This document shows positions 19,531-29,539 of a stretch of DNA of 64,000 nt, in pieces. The notes under the pieces were generated by a model. That model was given only the letters and a program-made list of their open reading frames with translations. It did no database searches and was not told where the DNA came from. Each line of letters opens with the position of its first letter. Positions within the stretch are counted from its first letter, which is position 1. A program made the translations under genes and the position numbers. Source of the DNA: Prorocentrum cordatum (lineage: Eukaryota > Sar > Dinophyceae > Prorocentrales > Prorocentraceae); assembly GCA_963575745.1 (NCBI GenBank), contig CAUYUJ010018879.1, positions 105,001 to 169,000 on the forward strand, in the 5' to 3' direction.

Positions 19531-19608
19531 CTCCCCCTCCCCCTCCGCCCAATGCCAGAACGCCGCACGAGCGAACGCGCACCACAGGGCAGGCCGACCC
19601 CTGGCGCT

Positions 19609-19740
19609 GGCCATCGCTCGGACGTCCATGCCTTGTGTTTTTGTTTTCGGTTTCGTGCGTGGCTTGCTCGCCGAATCATCGAGGATGCTCCTCCATGATC
19701 CTCGCCGAAGGAAAAAAACGCACACGTCCGAGCGACGCCA
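19609..19740. mobile_element. F6 MITE, copy 4
   Basis: Ends GGCCATCGCTCGGACGTCC and inverse GCACACGTCCGAGCGACGCC. The core has TTTCGTGCGTGGC and AGGATGCTCCTCCATGATCC. Confidence 0.7.
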
Positions 19741-19744
19741 CGCC

Positions 19745-20290
19745 GGCAGGACCACCGCGCCGGAGGCCAGACGGCCAGCGCCCGGGCGTGCCTCCTTGGC
19801 CCCTGCAGGCTCGCCGCGGGCCCAGGGAGGCTACCTCTGAGTCGGCCGTGTCCCTCTGGTTTTGTGGGTGCCATGGCAATGAACACTCTAACAATCCGAC
19901 CATGGGCCTAAACATGCGTTTGAATATGTAAAACATGTTTTACAAATGTTTCAACCATATTATGTACACATCTAAAACATGCTTGAAACATCTTCCTCCC
20001 CAATAATCGACTTCTACAACTCTAGTTTTGGAGTCACGGAAGGGTGCGGTGACAGACCGCTTAGACCCCCGACGATTTTTGTTTTACTATTTTCGAGTAT
20101 TCCCACTGTAGAGGGACAGGCCCGACTGAGAACGCTGGGGGCGTTTTTGTTTGTTTTCCACTTCTGGTGTTGCGGTCGACCAAAGCAAAACAAACACACA
20201 ACATAATCAAGACGACGCCTGCCGGGGCCAGAACAGCTGAGGCCTCGGGACAGACACATCCTGCTCGATGCTCCTTGGAACGCGGGTTGG
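19745..20290. other. AT-rich spacer with F1 fragment
   Basis: A palindrome-rich AT stretch (TAAAACATGTTTTACAAATG near 19930) is followed by an F1 right-end remnant at about 20066-20128 (CTGTAGAGGGACAGGCCCGAC). No gene seen. Confidence 0.5.
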
Positions 20291-20298
20291 CACCAGCG

Positions 20299-20459
20299 TT
20301 AGGTCGGGCACGTCCTCCTACAGGCAGACCCTGGACGAACAAGAAAACAAAATCAAAAGATGCGCAAGGCGAGTGAAACATGCTGAAATAATCGTCCCCA
20401 AAGACTACTTGCTGACTGTTCTTGAACATTCCTCCTGTAGAAGGACATGCCCGACTCAA
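20299..20459. mobile_element. F1 MITE, 161 bp
   Basis: Ends TTAGGTCGGGCACGTCCTCC and inverse GAAGGACATGCCCGACTCAA. The flanks CACCAGCG (20291-20298) and CACCAACG (20460-20467) match 7 of 8, an 8-bp target duplication. The right half shares AATCGTCCCC with other copies. Confidence 0.8.
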
Positions 20460-20589
20460 CACCAACGTGCGCTTGTCCGCCGAAGTCCTTCCGTCAGAGC
20501 CCGGTAGCGCAGTGAGGGGCCGACACCTGCTGCGGGCGCCCAGCATTAGGTTCGGCAATAGCGACTACAGGCGGTCCATCGCCATATCG

Positions 20590-21355
20590 CGCGAAGAAAC
20601 TCAAACTCAAAAATCTCTAAGCCAAAACCTGCGAAAATCTCAAATTCTGAAAAAAAACTTCCAACCATCTCTAAGCCGAAACCTGCAAAAATATCAAACT
20701 CTAAAAACAAGACGTCAAACTATCTCTAAGCCAAAACCTATATAAAAGAAACAAAAAACTTCCAATAATATTCAAACCAACACCAACAAAGATCTCAAAC
20801 CCAAGAAATTAAAAAATCTCTAACCCCACACCTGGAATAATTCCACTTACAAAATGATTGAACCCGAACTCTAAAAACACCCTAAACAAAACTATGGAAC
20901 AACTCTGGGACACTATAACAAAAATCTAAACGCCCCCCACGCCCCCAACCAAAACTAAAGCACCTGCAAACTTTCAAAACAAATGCACAAAACTCTGTGA
21001 AAATAACAACTCTGAAAGACTTTCTACAACAACTCTAAACACATGTCTGAACGCCTGACGAATTCCAAAACATCGCAGGGGAAACCCTAACCAAACTGTA
21101 CATGCAACCCCAGACGCCTAGGAAACTTTAAACCAACACTTTCAAACTCTAAAAGCAATCTGGCCGCCCAACATCAAGCATATGTTGTTCAATCTCTCTG
21201 CTCCAAGTTTTTGTTTTCTTTTTCTGGGGTTTCGGTTTCAAGTTTGATTCGGGTTGATATGTTCCCAGGCTTTGGCTTAGAGATTGTTAAAGTTGCTTTT
21301 AGGTTTGAGATGTTCGCAAATGTTGGCTTAGAGATGTTTTGAAGTTTTGGGAAGG
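20590..21355. repeat. AT-rich domain with inverted satellite arms
   Basis: The left arm (20590-20750) repeats ATCTCTAAGCCAAAACCTGC and GAAAATCTCAAA. The right arm (about 21235-21350) carries the inverse: GGCTTAGAGAT occurs twice with GTTTGAGAT. Between lie about 480 bp of A-rich sequence built of CTCTAAAAAC and CAAACTCT words. GC content is far below the surroundings. It begins beside a damaged F1 left end (20549-20575). There is no coding frame. It could form a large cruciform. Confidence 0.7.
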
Positions 21356-21359
21356 TTGG

Positions 21360-21850
21360 CATTCCTGCTGGAGATGTTCCGAAGATGTCGGCCGGTGTTC
21401 CCGATGGACCGCCCGCAGTACAATTGCCGAACCCGAGCCCAGCAGAGCAGAGCGATGTCGGCACAGACACCCCAACACACCAACACGCCAACACACACAC
21501 AGACATTCACATCACGCCAACACACTTGTTTGGTTTCGCGGCCCTGCGCGCAGCGAGAGGGCGGAGAACGTCGTAGAAAAAAACAACGCGCGCGCACCCA
21601 GCAGCGGCAGAGCCAACAGAGGCCACTCAGGGTTCCGCAGCAGCCGCCCGCCATGAGTCATCCCGGCATGCACACGTACACGCAGGGCCAGCACACGTCC
21701 CGAGGACCATCGACCTTCCGCGGGGCACGGCGAGCAGAGACAGCGGAGGCTCGCAAAACCAGCCCCCACGCATCAGAAGCCACATGCACTTGAGGAGCCT
21801 AGTAGTGCCCCAACGACTCCATGACTGTTCGGATCACGATGCAAAGACCT
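21360..21850. other. Intergenic, CACACA-rich, no gene
   Basis: Contains ACACACCAACACGCCAACAC-type tracts near 21474. No domain-bearing frame or element end was recognised. Confidence 0.4.
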
Positions 21851-21851
21851 G

Positions 21852-22004
21852 CAGTCGGACTCGATTGGACAGGACACGCGAGAGGACACAAGACCCGTCC
21901 GAGGGCCACGTTGCCACAGGAATGCCAGAAGCCTGGGTCGCGAGACACAGGACACGAGGGTACCCTTGATTTGGCAGGGTCGACCTACTAGTCTGGGCCG
22001 ACTG
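21852..22004. mobile_element. F7 element, copy 2, shares TA with F8
   Basis: CAGTCGGACTCGATTGGACA through GTCTGGGCCGACTG. The TA at 22005-22006 is directly followed by the CAGTCGGGGC end of an F8 element, so two TA-flanked elements abut across one dinucleotide. Confidence 0.65.
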
Positions 22005-22006
22005 TA

Positions 22007-22182
22007 CAGTCGGGGCGTTGACCTAAGGAACCCTGAATAAGGAACGAGGCCCCTTTTTCCCACAAGTTAAACTTCGATTTCCCATAGAAACCCTAAGCAA
22101 AACCAAAGGCGAACTGCAAAACAACTAAAGAACACCGAGCCCCTCCCCAACGAAAAGGGTTCCTTCCTCAGGGCCCCGACTG
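22007..22182. mobile_element. F8 MITE (Tc1/mariner-like), copy 1, 176 bp
   Basis: Ends CAGTCGGGGCGTTGACC and inverse TCAGGGCCCCGACTG. GGAACC motifs continue the inverted arms inward (CTAAGGAACCC against AAAGGGTTCCTTC). The copy at 33395-33570 has the same 176-bp length. Confidence 0.75.
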
Positions 22183-22325
22183 CAGTGGGCGGGACGTCAG
22201 CCAATCTCCTGCGAGGCGCCTGTGCGTCTGGCTGCTCACTGCAGATATTGGTGGCTCCAGCGTGCGTTGGTCCCTCTCGGCGGCGGCCCCAGGGCCACCG
22301 CCGATCCCGCCGCCGCCAGCTCCAT

Positions 22326-22488
22326 TGAAGGGGCCCTGGGACACACAAATAAATACACACAAATAAAATGCTTCCCCATATTTTCCCATACTTTCTGGGT
22401 TTCTGTCTTCCCGCACAATTTCCAGATTTTCCCATATTTTCCTGGGACTCGACGATGAATTGTGTCTGCGTGTTTCTTTCCCTCCTGA
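22326..22488 (+). mobile_element. F2 MITE, 163 bp, exact 5-bp target duplication
   Basis: TGAAGGGGCCCTGGGACACA to TTTCCCTCCTGA. TCCAT flanks both ends (22321-22325 and 22489-22493). Same orientation as every other copy here. Confidence 0.9.
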
Positions 22489-22613
22489 TCCATCACCATC
22501 GTCCATTCCGTGGTGACGCTCGCCACCAGGTCGGCACGGAATGGGTGCTCCCCGCGTTTCCCGAGCTGCGTCCGGCCACGGCGCCGAGGCTCCCCTGAAA
22601 CCCGAGGTGCCGC

Positions 22614-22811
22614 TGATGGGCCTGTTTTCCACCACCACCACCATAAGTTGGAGGGGGAGGGGGTCCTCCTCCTCCTCCTCCTCCTCCTCCTCCTCCTCTC
22701 TCCTCTCCTCTCTCCTCCTCCTCCCTCCTCTCCTCCTCCTCCTCCTCCCCCTCCTCCTCCTCCTCCTCCCCCTCCAACTTATGGTGGTGGTGGTGGAAAA
22801 CAGGCCCATCA
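22614..22811. mobile_element. F3 pyrimidine-cargo MITE, copy 2 (near-perfect arms)
   Basis: The left arm TGATGGGCCTGTTTTCCACC continues through CACCACCATAAGTTGGAGGG. The right arm is an almost perfect inverse ending GAAAACAGGCCCATCA, about 47 bp per arm. The middle is ~110 bp of TCC repeats. GCCGC flanks both ends (22609-22613 and 22812-22816), an exact 5-bp target duplication. Confidence 0.9.
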
Positions 22812-22814
22812 GCC

Positions 22815-23020
22815 GCTGCCTGGACGGCGAGCCGAAGGGGGAAGTGAGAGGGGGCAGACCTCCTCGGAGGGCGGCGCCGCTTCTCAGAGAGGCCCTCGCG
22901 CCTTCCGACAAGTCTTCGGAGCCTGCCCCGAAGACGCAGCAGGCTTCTGAGAGGGCGCGGGGGGCTCCTCGGAAGCCCCGCCGCCCTCTGGCGAGGGCTG
23001 CCCCCTGTTCCGCCCCAGGG
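22815..23020. repeat. Dispersed repeat D5, copy 2
   Basis: GGGGGAAGTGAGAGGGGGCA, CCTCCTCGGAGGGC, CTGCCCCGAAGACGCAGC and GCTCCTCGGAAGCCCCGCCG follow the order of 4455-4632. A right-half copy is at 31483-31585. Confidence 0.6.
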
Positions 23021-23298
23021 GGCTCGCCGCCGATTGCCTCAGCTCGCCTTCCTCAGACTAGAGCAAGTAAAACACCATCTACACATACATCAGGGGGACG
23101 TAAGACCTGGGTACAAGGGACTCGGAAATCCCCGACGAGGTCGTCAAAAAAATGACGAGGCCGAGCCTGCATTTTGACGAGGCCTCCCGCTGCAGACAGC
23201 CCACGAAACTCCTCCTCGTCAAAATCCGAGGCGCGGTCGTCAAAAAACGATGGCGAACCCGAGTCCTGGCAAACCCGGGTCTTACGCTCCCCCGAATG

Positions 23299-23451
23299 CA
23301 GTCGGACTTCGTTGGACAGGACACGCGAGAGGACACAAGACCCTTCCGAGGGCCACGTTGCCACAGAACTGCAGGAGGCATGGGCCGCAAGACACGGGAC
23401 AAGAGGGTACCCTTGATCTGGCAGGGTCGACCTGCTAATCCGGGCCGCCTG
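23299..23451. mobile_element. F7 element, copy 3, 153 bp
   Basis: CAGTCGGACTTCGTTGGACA to TCCGGGCCGCCTG, then TA. The interior AGAGGACACAAGACCCTTCC and GGCAGGGTCGACCTGC match the other copies. Confidence 0.65.
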
Positions 23452-23464
23452 TAAACTTTTTGAG

Positions 23465-23615
23465 GTCCGTGCGGATCTCTTGGATTCGTGCCCAGGCCCC
23501 CTCCCTGGCGCACGGTGCGCGACAGGGGCGGCGCCGGAGGTGCCACCGGGGGGGCTGGCGCCGAGCAAAGACATCCGCGCGGAGCTCCGACTAATTGTTG
23601 TCATGCAACTGTTTT
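23465..23615. mobile_element. F10 element, diverged copy
   Basis: Left GAGGTCCGTGCGGATCTCTTGG, GC-rich middle with GGGGCGGCGCCGGAGGTGCC, right GACATCCGCGCGGAGCTCCG then TTGTTGTCATGC. The inverted arms are recognisable but eroded. Confidence 0.55.
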
Positions 23616-24041
23616 TCTTTGATCCACGGACCAGGGAACGTAACCGCAAAACTCGGGGCCGATGCTGCCTGACTTCGGCGACGGAGCGCTCAGATTCTGC
23701 TCGAAAGCGTGACCTGGCCCTGATCCACGCGCCTTGAGAGTCGGAGGTCGACTGCAGCATGGATTTACCGGGAAGTTGATCTTTGCTCCTCGAATCTGCA
23801 AGGAGCAGTGAGTCGATGCGCAGAACGCTCGCAGATCGACGATACGTCCGCGCAGTCCCGAGCAGCTCCGACGGAACAGATCCTGGGGTGAGCCAGCTCG
23901 GTGGTCGCTCTCCGCTTCGGCATCCGCGCGCTCGCGCTCCCTCGGCTCCGACTTCCCCCTTGGCCCCCCGCCCCCGCGCGCCCGCCCCGCCCCCGCGCGC
24001 GCCCCCTCCCCCGGGCCCGCCGCGCGGGAGCGCGCGCGGAC

Positions 24042-24089
24042 CTGCCCCTGCTCCAGCGCGTCGACCCTGTCGCGGCAGTCCGCGAGCTC
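24042..24089 (-). CDS. Candidate 48-bp micro-exon (coiled-coil-like)
   Basis: On the minus strand the order is CGCGCGCCCGCAG, then 48 bases encoding ELADCRDRVDALEQGQ, then GTCCGC. It is thus bounded by CAG on the left and ends CAG before GT on the right, in phase 0. The heptad-like L/V/L spacing and charge differ from the Gly/Pro/Arg-rich sequence on both sides. It resembles an internal exon of a dinoflagellate gene, but partner exons and transcripts are unknown. Confidence 0.35.
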
Positions 24090-24346
24090 CTGCGGGCGCG
24101 CGGGGCGGGGGGGAGGCCGCGGAGCGCGCACGGAGAGCACCCCTGGTGCGGCGCGTGCTCCCCGGAGGCGCGCGCGCGCGACCGGAGCGTGCAGCACGGC
24201 CACGGTGCAGCGCTTCTCGTTTCCCGAGCGGCGTGGCCCGAAAGGGCACGCCACGGCGCTCATGAGATGTCTCGGCGCGCGCGTCGCCCGTTCGGGGGCG
24301 GCGCGCACACACTGCAGCAGAGGGCTCGACCACAAAAAGACCTTCC

Positions 24347-24480
24347 ATGAGAAACCCAACCCGGAGACCCCAGGACGTCCGTCCACTGCTGGCGTGGGGA
24401 CGCCACGCTGTCCCTTGCAAAACCCTCGAAGCCTAGGGCACCCCGGAGGCAAGCACGGTGCGTCTTGACACAAGCCTCCC
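24347..24480. repeat. Dispersed repeat D9, copy 1
   Basis: GAGAAACCCAACCCGGAGACC, CCAGGACGTCCGTCC, GAGGCAAGCACGGTGCGTC then TTGACA. It matches 42507-42632, with weaker similarity near 34945-35092. The ends GAGAAACCC/GGTGCGTCTT are weakly inverted. Confidence 0.55.
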
Positions 24481-24555
24481 CCCTGGTATCAGCACCGTGT
24501 GAGCGTTGTCGCAGTCGGCGTTTCGAGATTGGGCGGGAAGGGGGGGTGGGGCGGG

Positions 24556-24744
24556 GTCGGGCTGCGGCCCTCTGCTAAGCGGGACTGTTTGGATGGGTGT
24601 TCCAGTGGGGAATCTCATTGGGGTGCCGTCCACCTGCCTGAAACGGGCGCCCAACACAGCCAAAATCTGCTCCATGGGGGGGAGGGGGGGGAGACGAGGG
24701 CCCGCGCCGATCGGCAAAACAACAAATGAGAAAACGATCGCCAT
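24556..24744. repeat. Dispersed repeat D1, copy 2
   Basis: Direct repeat of 1-178: CCTCTGCTAAGCGGGACTG, CAAAATCTGCTCCATGGGGG, GGGCCCGCGCCGATCGGC in the same order. Confidence 0.7.
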
Positions 24745-24899
24745 GGGGCGACGCAAAACCCTCGGCGAGGGGACTCCGTCGATCCGCCGGGATCCTGAAG
24801 GCTCAGCCGCGCGCGAGCTAATTCCGCGCTGCTTGCTCGACTTTTGTTCCGCCTTGCCGCCGCGCGCGAGGCCGCGATCGCCCCCCCCAAAAAACTTCG

Positions 24900-25560
24900 G
24901 CGGGGGACTGTAGCTAATGAGAGGTCTTCGTCGGACGGATTAGAAAGAGGATTGAGCCCCGTTGGGGGGTTGTTACGCCGGATTAAGCACGCAGTGGACT
25001 CAAAAAGATCGGGCCGGATTGAACGGGACTAAACAGGATTCAACGGGATTCAAGCGGATCGAGCCAGATTCTGGACCAGAGCAAAAAGATAATTGTCTTC
25101 CCAGGAGCTGCATCCGCGTCTGTGGGCTCGCTATCTACCGAGCACCTCGCGCTGTAATCACATTCGATCCTGGCGAAAAATCCAGCCACATGCAAGATAG
25201 GCAAACAGGCAAGCGTGAGTACCGCAAGGCAGGTGAGACGAAGGAAGGGGGAACCCCCTGTGGGGCCACGAACCGCGCGAGAGGGGGCGCCGAAAATGGC
25301 GGGGGGGGATGCATGTGAACCCTGGTGCAGGAGCCTTCGGTCCATGTGCCTGCGGTTAGTTCTTTGCTGGAATTGACACGCGAAGGGCAGAGGCACGGAT
25401 GGGATGCGAGGCTACACGAGGCGAAAGCCGATATCCGCAACCTCGCTGACGCGCGGCCGCGCGCCTTGGAAGCGTCGGCGGTGGGGCCATTTCCCTTCAG
25501 ATGATGACGATCTCGTTTTGGAATCAGTCCGGAACCGATATGGAGCCATGGAAAGGGATA
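24900..25560. other. Intergenic; short GGATT-word cluster
   Basis: Degenerate decamers (GGATTGAACGGGACTAAACA, GGATTCAACGGGATTCAAGC) lie at 25016-25065. No gene is recognised in the remainder. Confidence 0.45.
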
Positions 25561-25563
25561 GTT

Positions 25564-25630
25564 TTAGGTCGGGCATGTCCTGCTGCAGGCGGATTTTCGA
25601 AGAGTGGCGAGCAATAGTCAAAACATATTC
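25564..25630. mobile_element. F1 MITE, left-end fragment
   Basis: TTAGGTCGGGCATGTCCTGC then GCAGGCGGATT. The right half and its target duplication are missing. Confidence 0.55.
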
Positions 25631-25802
25631 ATGAATCCTTTTTTTTTTCAGAAGGGGACGATGCGCAACGCCGTAATCCAGTCCAGTCCGGCTCGGGATC
25701 CAGGAAAAAAACTCGATGCGGCCCCCGCCGTGCCCGTGGGTCCAGCTAACAACACCGTGCCCGCGTGGAAGCTGCGCCGTACACTCGGCCCGGGGAACGT
25801 TT

Positions 25803-26200
25803 TATCTGGGAGGCTCGTTCTTCCGCCAGTGCCGTTGAGAGGCCAGCGCGCGAGACGAGGGGCGCAGGCGCCGGCCACCATATCATTTGGGAGCAGCATA
25901 GAGAAAGAGAGAGAGAGAGAGAGAGAGAGCAGGGTGTTACGCGGGTGGGGGGCTAGAGCATTGATTGCCACAGACGGTGGGCGGCCATTAGACGGGGTGC
26001 ACATGCAGACCCGCGTGGGAGTATTGCAATGTATCCAACCCCCTCAAGGCCAGAGAAATTTCTAATCTAGAAGGCTCATTCTTCCGCCTGTACCGTTGGA
26101 AAGGCCAGCGGGCCACGGGCGCCAGGGCGAGAGAGAGAGAGAGAGAGGCACTGGCGTCGGCCACCAGATCCACGTTGACAGAGGACGGCCATGACTACTG
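25803..26200. repeat. Direct repeat pair around GA microsatellites
   Basis: GGGAGGCTCGTTCTTCCGCC, GTACCGTTG-like, GGCCAGCG and a GAGAGA run at 25810-25930 are repeated at 26069-26150. The two units are about 260 bp apart. The GA run sits at the same place in both, so it predates the duplication. Confidence 0.65.
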
Positions 26201-27880
26201 GTCCTCTGGCCCGAAGGGCCGCGTGAATATAAAAAACGATACTTGCATTACCAAATGTGGCGAGACATGCCCTTGGCCTTCAGCGACAAGGGCATCGGAG
26301 AAGGCACAGGCCAAGGCGCGACAGAGCCGAGGAGGGTAGAGGTCCACAAACGACCATCCGAGCTTTTACTCTGGAGGTTTTGGCGCGACCGCTGGAGGGC
26401 CGAGCACGGATTGTTCATTGCGTTTGCAAAGCCTGTTTACCTAGGTCAGTTTGATCAGGGCGCCCAACACTTTCGCGCGTTTCCACCAGGGCGCCCCGAA
26501 ATGGCACGCATCGGTTGAAGCCATCTGGGAACAGGAGTCGCGAGCGAGAGGCAGAAACGCGGGGGCCAGCCATATCCCACGAGTGGCTGGGTTCTCCATC
26601 GGCCCAGAGACTCGCGCCCTTCTGCACGCGTGGAGGCACGAGACAGTGAACGCCATCAACGTGTTATCTTCATCAACGCGCGACTGATCTTTCTCCGACA
26701 GCCCCATCGAGCCCCATCACATGATCGGTCGATCTCAGTGGCAGGGGTCCTGGAATGTCGCGCGCGCGAGGCCAGCGCGAGCAGGGGGCGCCGAAATGCA
26801 CGAAAAACATGGCCCGTCCCAGTATCCATCCTCGACTCAGTGGGCGCTTGTCGGGTCAGGTCGCGCTGATCATCGCACGCAAGAAAAGTACAGGCCAGGA
26901 TATGGAAATTCCTCGATGCCACAGCGCGCCCATGTCGAGCCGCGCCAGCAAACACTCCCAGAAAATCGCGCAGTCTCAAAGGCCGCGGAACCGCGCGGCT
27001 GCAGCGATGCGTAGAGCGCCGCGGGGAGGTACTTGAGGTACCATCGCCCGTGCGTCTGGAGGCTCATCGGCAGCTCGGCGCACTCGCTGCCGAGGCAGCC
27101 GCCCTTCTCGCGTCTCGCCACGTTGGCCCCCGTGCGCCAGCGCCCACGAGGGAGCGCCGCTGCTCGGCGAAGTCGCGGCTCGCGCCCGGGCGCCTCAGGA
27201 TGCGCGGCGGCAAGGGCCGCTGAAACAATAGCCGGGCGCCAGCTATCATGAGGCAGCGCGCGAAGGGCCTGGCTGAAAGAGAACAGCGGCCCCTGAGGCC
27301 CGCGGCCCTCGAGCAGCGACTCGTCGAACTCCCCCGTCTTGCATGGCCGGCTGGCCTCGTCCTCCAACGGGTGGAGGACTAGTCGCACGGCGCCGCGGTG
27401 GACAGCGAGTCTTCGCGCGCCGCGCACCCCGAAGCTCCTCGAGGGCCCGAGGCGCGAGGGGGAGAGGTGGGCTCATCGCCGCGGCGGCAGCATATGCGCG
27501 ACGCTGCACAGCCGCCTGCGGAACCCCATTGCGACAGGACCCGCCGGCCGATGACCCTCGCTCGCAGCCCACCAACGAGTTCGAGGGTAGAGATTGCGAA
27601 GTCGGACGCGCCAGTGTCTGCGCGCCGCCGCATAGCCCGCCGTCGAACTCGGCGGCAAGGAGGCGACGTCTAAAATCCTGGCGCGGCGACCCCCCCGCGC
27701 AGCGGAGGGGCCGGACGCGCGCCCCGCTGGCGAAGACCCCCCGCGCGCGGCAGCCGTCTTTGCGACTTTCATTCGGCGGGGGGACCAAGACTAAGAGGAG
27801 CGTGAAGGTGCGGCGCATGCCGTGGGCGATGGCCCTGGCAGGAGGGTCGGCTTGCGCAGAGACCTCCTCCCCGGGGCCTC
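26200..27880. other. No intact gene; possible extension of decayed ORF
   Basis: The minus strand between 26870 and 27430 has a frame with PCKTGEFDESLLEGRGPQG and FSQALRALPHDSW, which reads more protein-like than its neighbours. It may be a further remnant of the pseudogene at 27885-29110, whose reading direction points this way. Frames are broken and no domain is identifiable. Confidence 0.35.
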
Positions 27881-27884
27881 TCAC

Positions 27885-29110
27885 CCCGGCTTGTCTTTCT
27901 GCTTGCGGCGCAGCTCGCGTGACTCCTTCGCCTCCCTGATGTTCTTCATGATGGCTGCGCCCGTCTCCACTTGAGCCTTCGCGTGCTCTCAAAAGGACGG
28001 CGGCGCCATCAGGCCCCCAACTCGACTGGGCCCCAAGAAAGCTTCGGCCTCCTCGATTGAGAGACGCGCAGTCGAACCAGCATCCGCATGGTCTGCGCGC
28101 GCTTCGCCGCGGCCCCCATGCAAGCCGAGTCGCTGACGTCGAGACTCATCGAGGTGGTCGCGCGGGCCCGCCAGCCCGATGATGCAGAAGAATCGCCCTG
28201 CTGCTCGGGCTTCAAGGAACATGTGATGCGGTACATCATATGATGATCTAGCGGCGCGCGCCGCCGGCGAAGGATCGACGAACGCCAAACCGTGCTCCCA
28301 GGCCCGCTCGCGGGGAAATCCTCGAACTCCTCCTGCGCGCAGTTGCCAACGACATCCTTCTTATCCCGCATGCGCCCGACACGGCCGTACTTCACGGAAA
28401 GATTGCGGACGTCAGGCTGGGACTTCGGGATCTCAGCTCGATCGCGTGGGGCAATCCTAGCTATGAAATCGAGCGGCTCCTCGCCGCTGAACTCCGCAAT
28501 GACACCGCCCTTGCCGTTCGGAGCGTAGACATCTTTGACGCCCGCGGACACAGTCACGGGCTTCACCTCGAGGCCGCAGTCGAGGCCCAAGGCATTGTTG
28601 GCCCCCGGCAGGCGGTGTCTTGGTCCCACCAACGATCGCACCGTCAGCGCCACTCGAGGGTACACCAGCACCCCCAGCGGCGCCCAGGCGAACGCCCGTC
28701 TGCACGAAAGCGACTGCCAGGAGGGCTTCGGCAGCTACGCGCTGGCCTCGGGTGAAGCACGCGATGGGGCAGTCGGCGGGGGTCGCTCCGTCGGCCTGGG
28801 CGGCATTCACGGCTAGAGTGGCCCAAACGATCAACTTGGCGAGGAAGTCGGCATCCAACTCTCCCGCGGGGAACGAGTAGACGGCGTCGGCAAATCCATG
28901 CGGCAGTCGACCATCAGCAGCTGGGCGGATCCACTCCACGGGGCTATCGTCGGGGTGCCCGCCTTGGACGTTCTCGACGAACTAGTCACCGCCGGGCGCT
29001 GCGACCACCCAATCCACCACTGCTGCTGACTGTGGCGGCAGTGGCCAGCACAACGCATGCTCATACCTGAGCGCGTCCCTCGCGCACCGGACTTGGAAAG
29101 GGATCTTCTG
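27885..29110 (-). pseudogene. Decayed retroelement-like ORF, four frame segments
   Basis: Reading the minus strand from about 29100, one protein-like sequence continues through damage. Segment 1 (to 28985) ends VVDWVVAAPGGD before an in-frame TAG at 28982-28984. Segment 2 resumes in the same frame (FVENVQGGHPDDSPVEW ... GELDADFLAKLIVWATLAV). Near 28650 the frame changes (SAGVKDVYAPNGKGGVIAEF, FSGEEPLDFIARIA). Near 28290 it changes again (FVDPSPAARAARSS ... TARLSIEEAEAFLG). A TGA at 27989-27991 interrupts it before a basic tail (KNIREAKESRELRRKQKDK). Lengths and composition resemble the non-catalytic front part of dinoflagellate non-LTR elements. No RT or nuclease motif is present, so this is inference. 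Two stops and two frame changes mark it as long dead. Confidence 0.6.
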
Positions 29111-29323
29111 ACCCGGGTCAATCCAGACCCGGGTCAGCAGGAAACCAAAAACTGCAATGCAGGAAAAAATGCAACGCAGATCTTCGCAAACCCGGTTCAG
29201 CCAATATGCGCGGCCGCCTCGCGGCCACGAGCGGCTCGCTAACCCGGGGCAGCCCGAGGGGGTCTTCGCAGGATCCTGCAGGATCCGGTGCCCTGGCTGA
29301 CCCCCGTTGGCATTGACCCCATG
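29101..29323. repeat. Dispersed repeat D6, copy 3
   Basis: TGACCCGGGTCAATCCAGAC, GCAGGAAACCAAAAACTG, CAATATGCGCGGCCGCCTCG, GGATCCTGCAGGATCCGGTG, CTGACCCCCGTTGGC. The AAACCAAAAACTG section is shared only with 53833-54059, so two subtypes exist. Confidence 0.7.
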
Positions 29324-29333
29324 TCTTTGGACA

Positions 29334-29530
29334 CCCGAAATGGGTACCGAAAGACTGGGTACAATGCCCAACAACAAATGTTGTCCCAAACCAACAGCGG
29401 CCGCTGTTGGGCAGGCGGCCTCCTGTCTCGAATGGACACAGGCCGCGGCGGCGCGGACAGCGAGCCCTGTTCAAAATGAACAGGAACTGCTCTTGGGCAT
29501 TGTAACCATTCTTTCGGTGCCCATGTCGGG
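29334..29530. mobile_element. MITE with ~45-bp inverted ends (CCCGAAATGGG)
   Basis: Left CCCGAAATGGGTACCGAAAG then ACTGGGTACAATGCCC. The right end is the inverse of CCCGACATGGGCACCGAAAG, AATGGTTACAATGCCC. The arms may extend 6 bp further out (TGGACRC). The middle is GC-rich. Single copy in this window; target duplication unclear. Confidence 0.65.
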
Positions 29531-29539
29531 CGTCCAGAA

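Noticed and set aside
23053-24420. 455-residue minus-strand frame
   Set aside because: Crosses F7, F10 and other repeats; most is Arg/Pro/Ala shadow. Only the 48-bp AG/GT-bounded piece inside looks coding.
25906-26145. GA runs as promoter GAGA elements
   Set aside because: They are simple microsatellites inside a direct repeat, with no gene start nearby.
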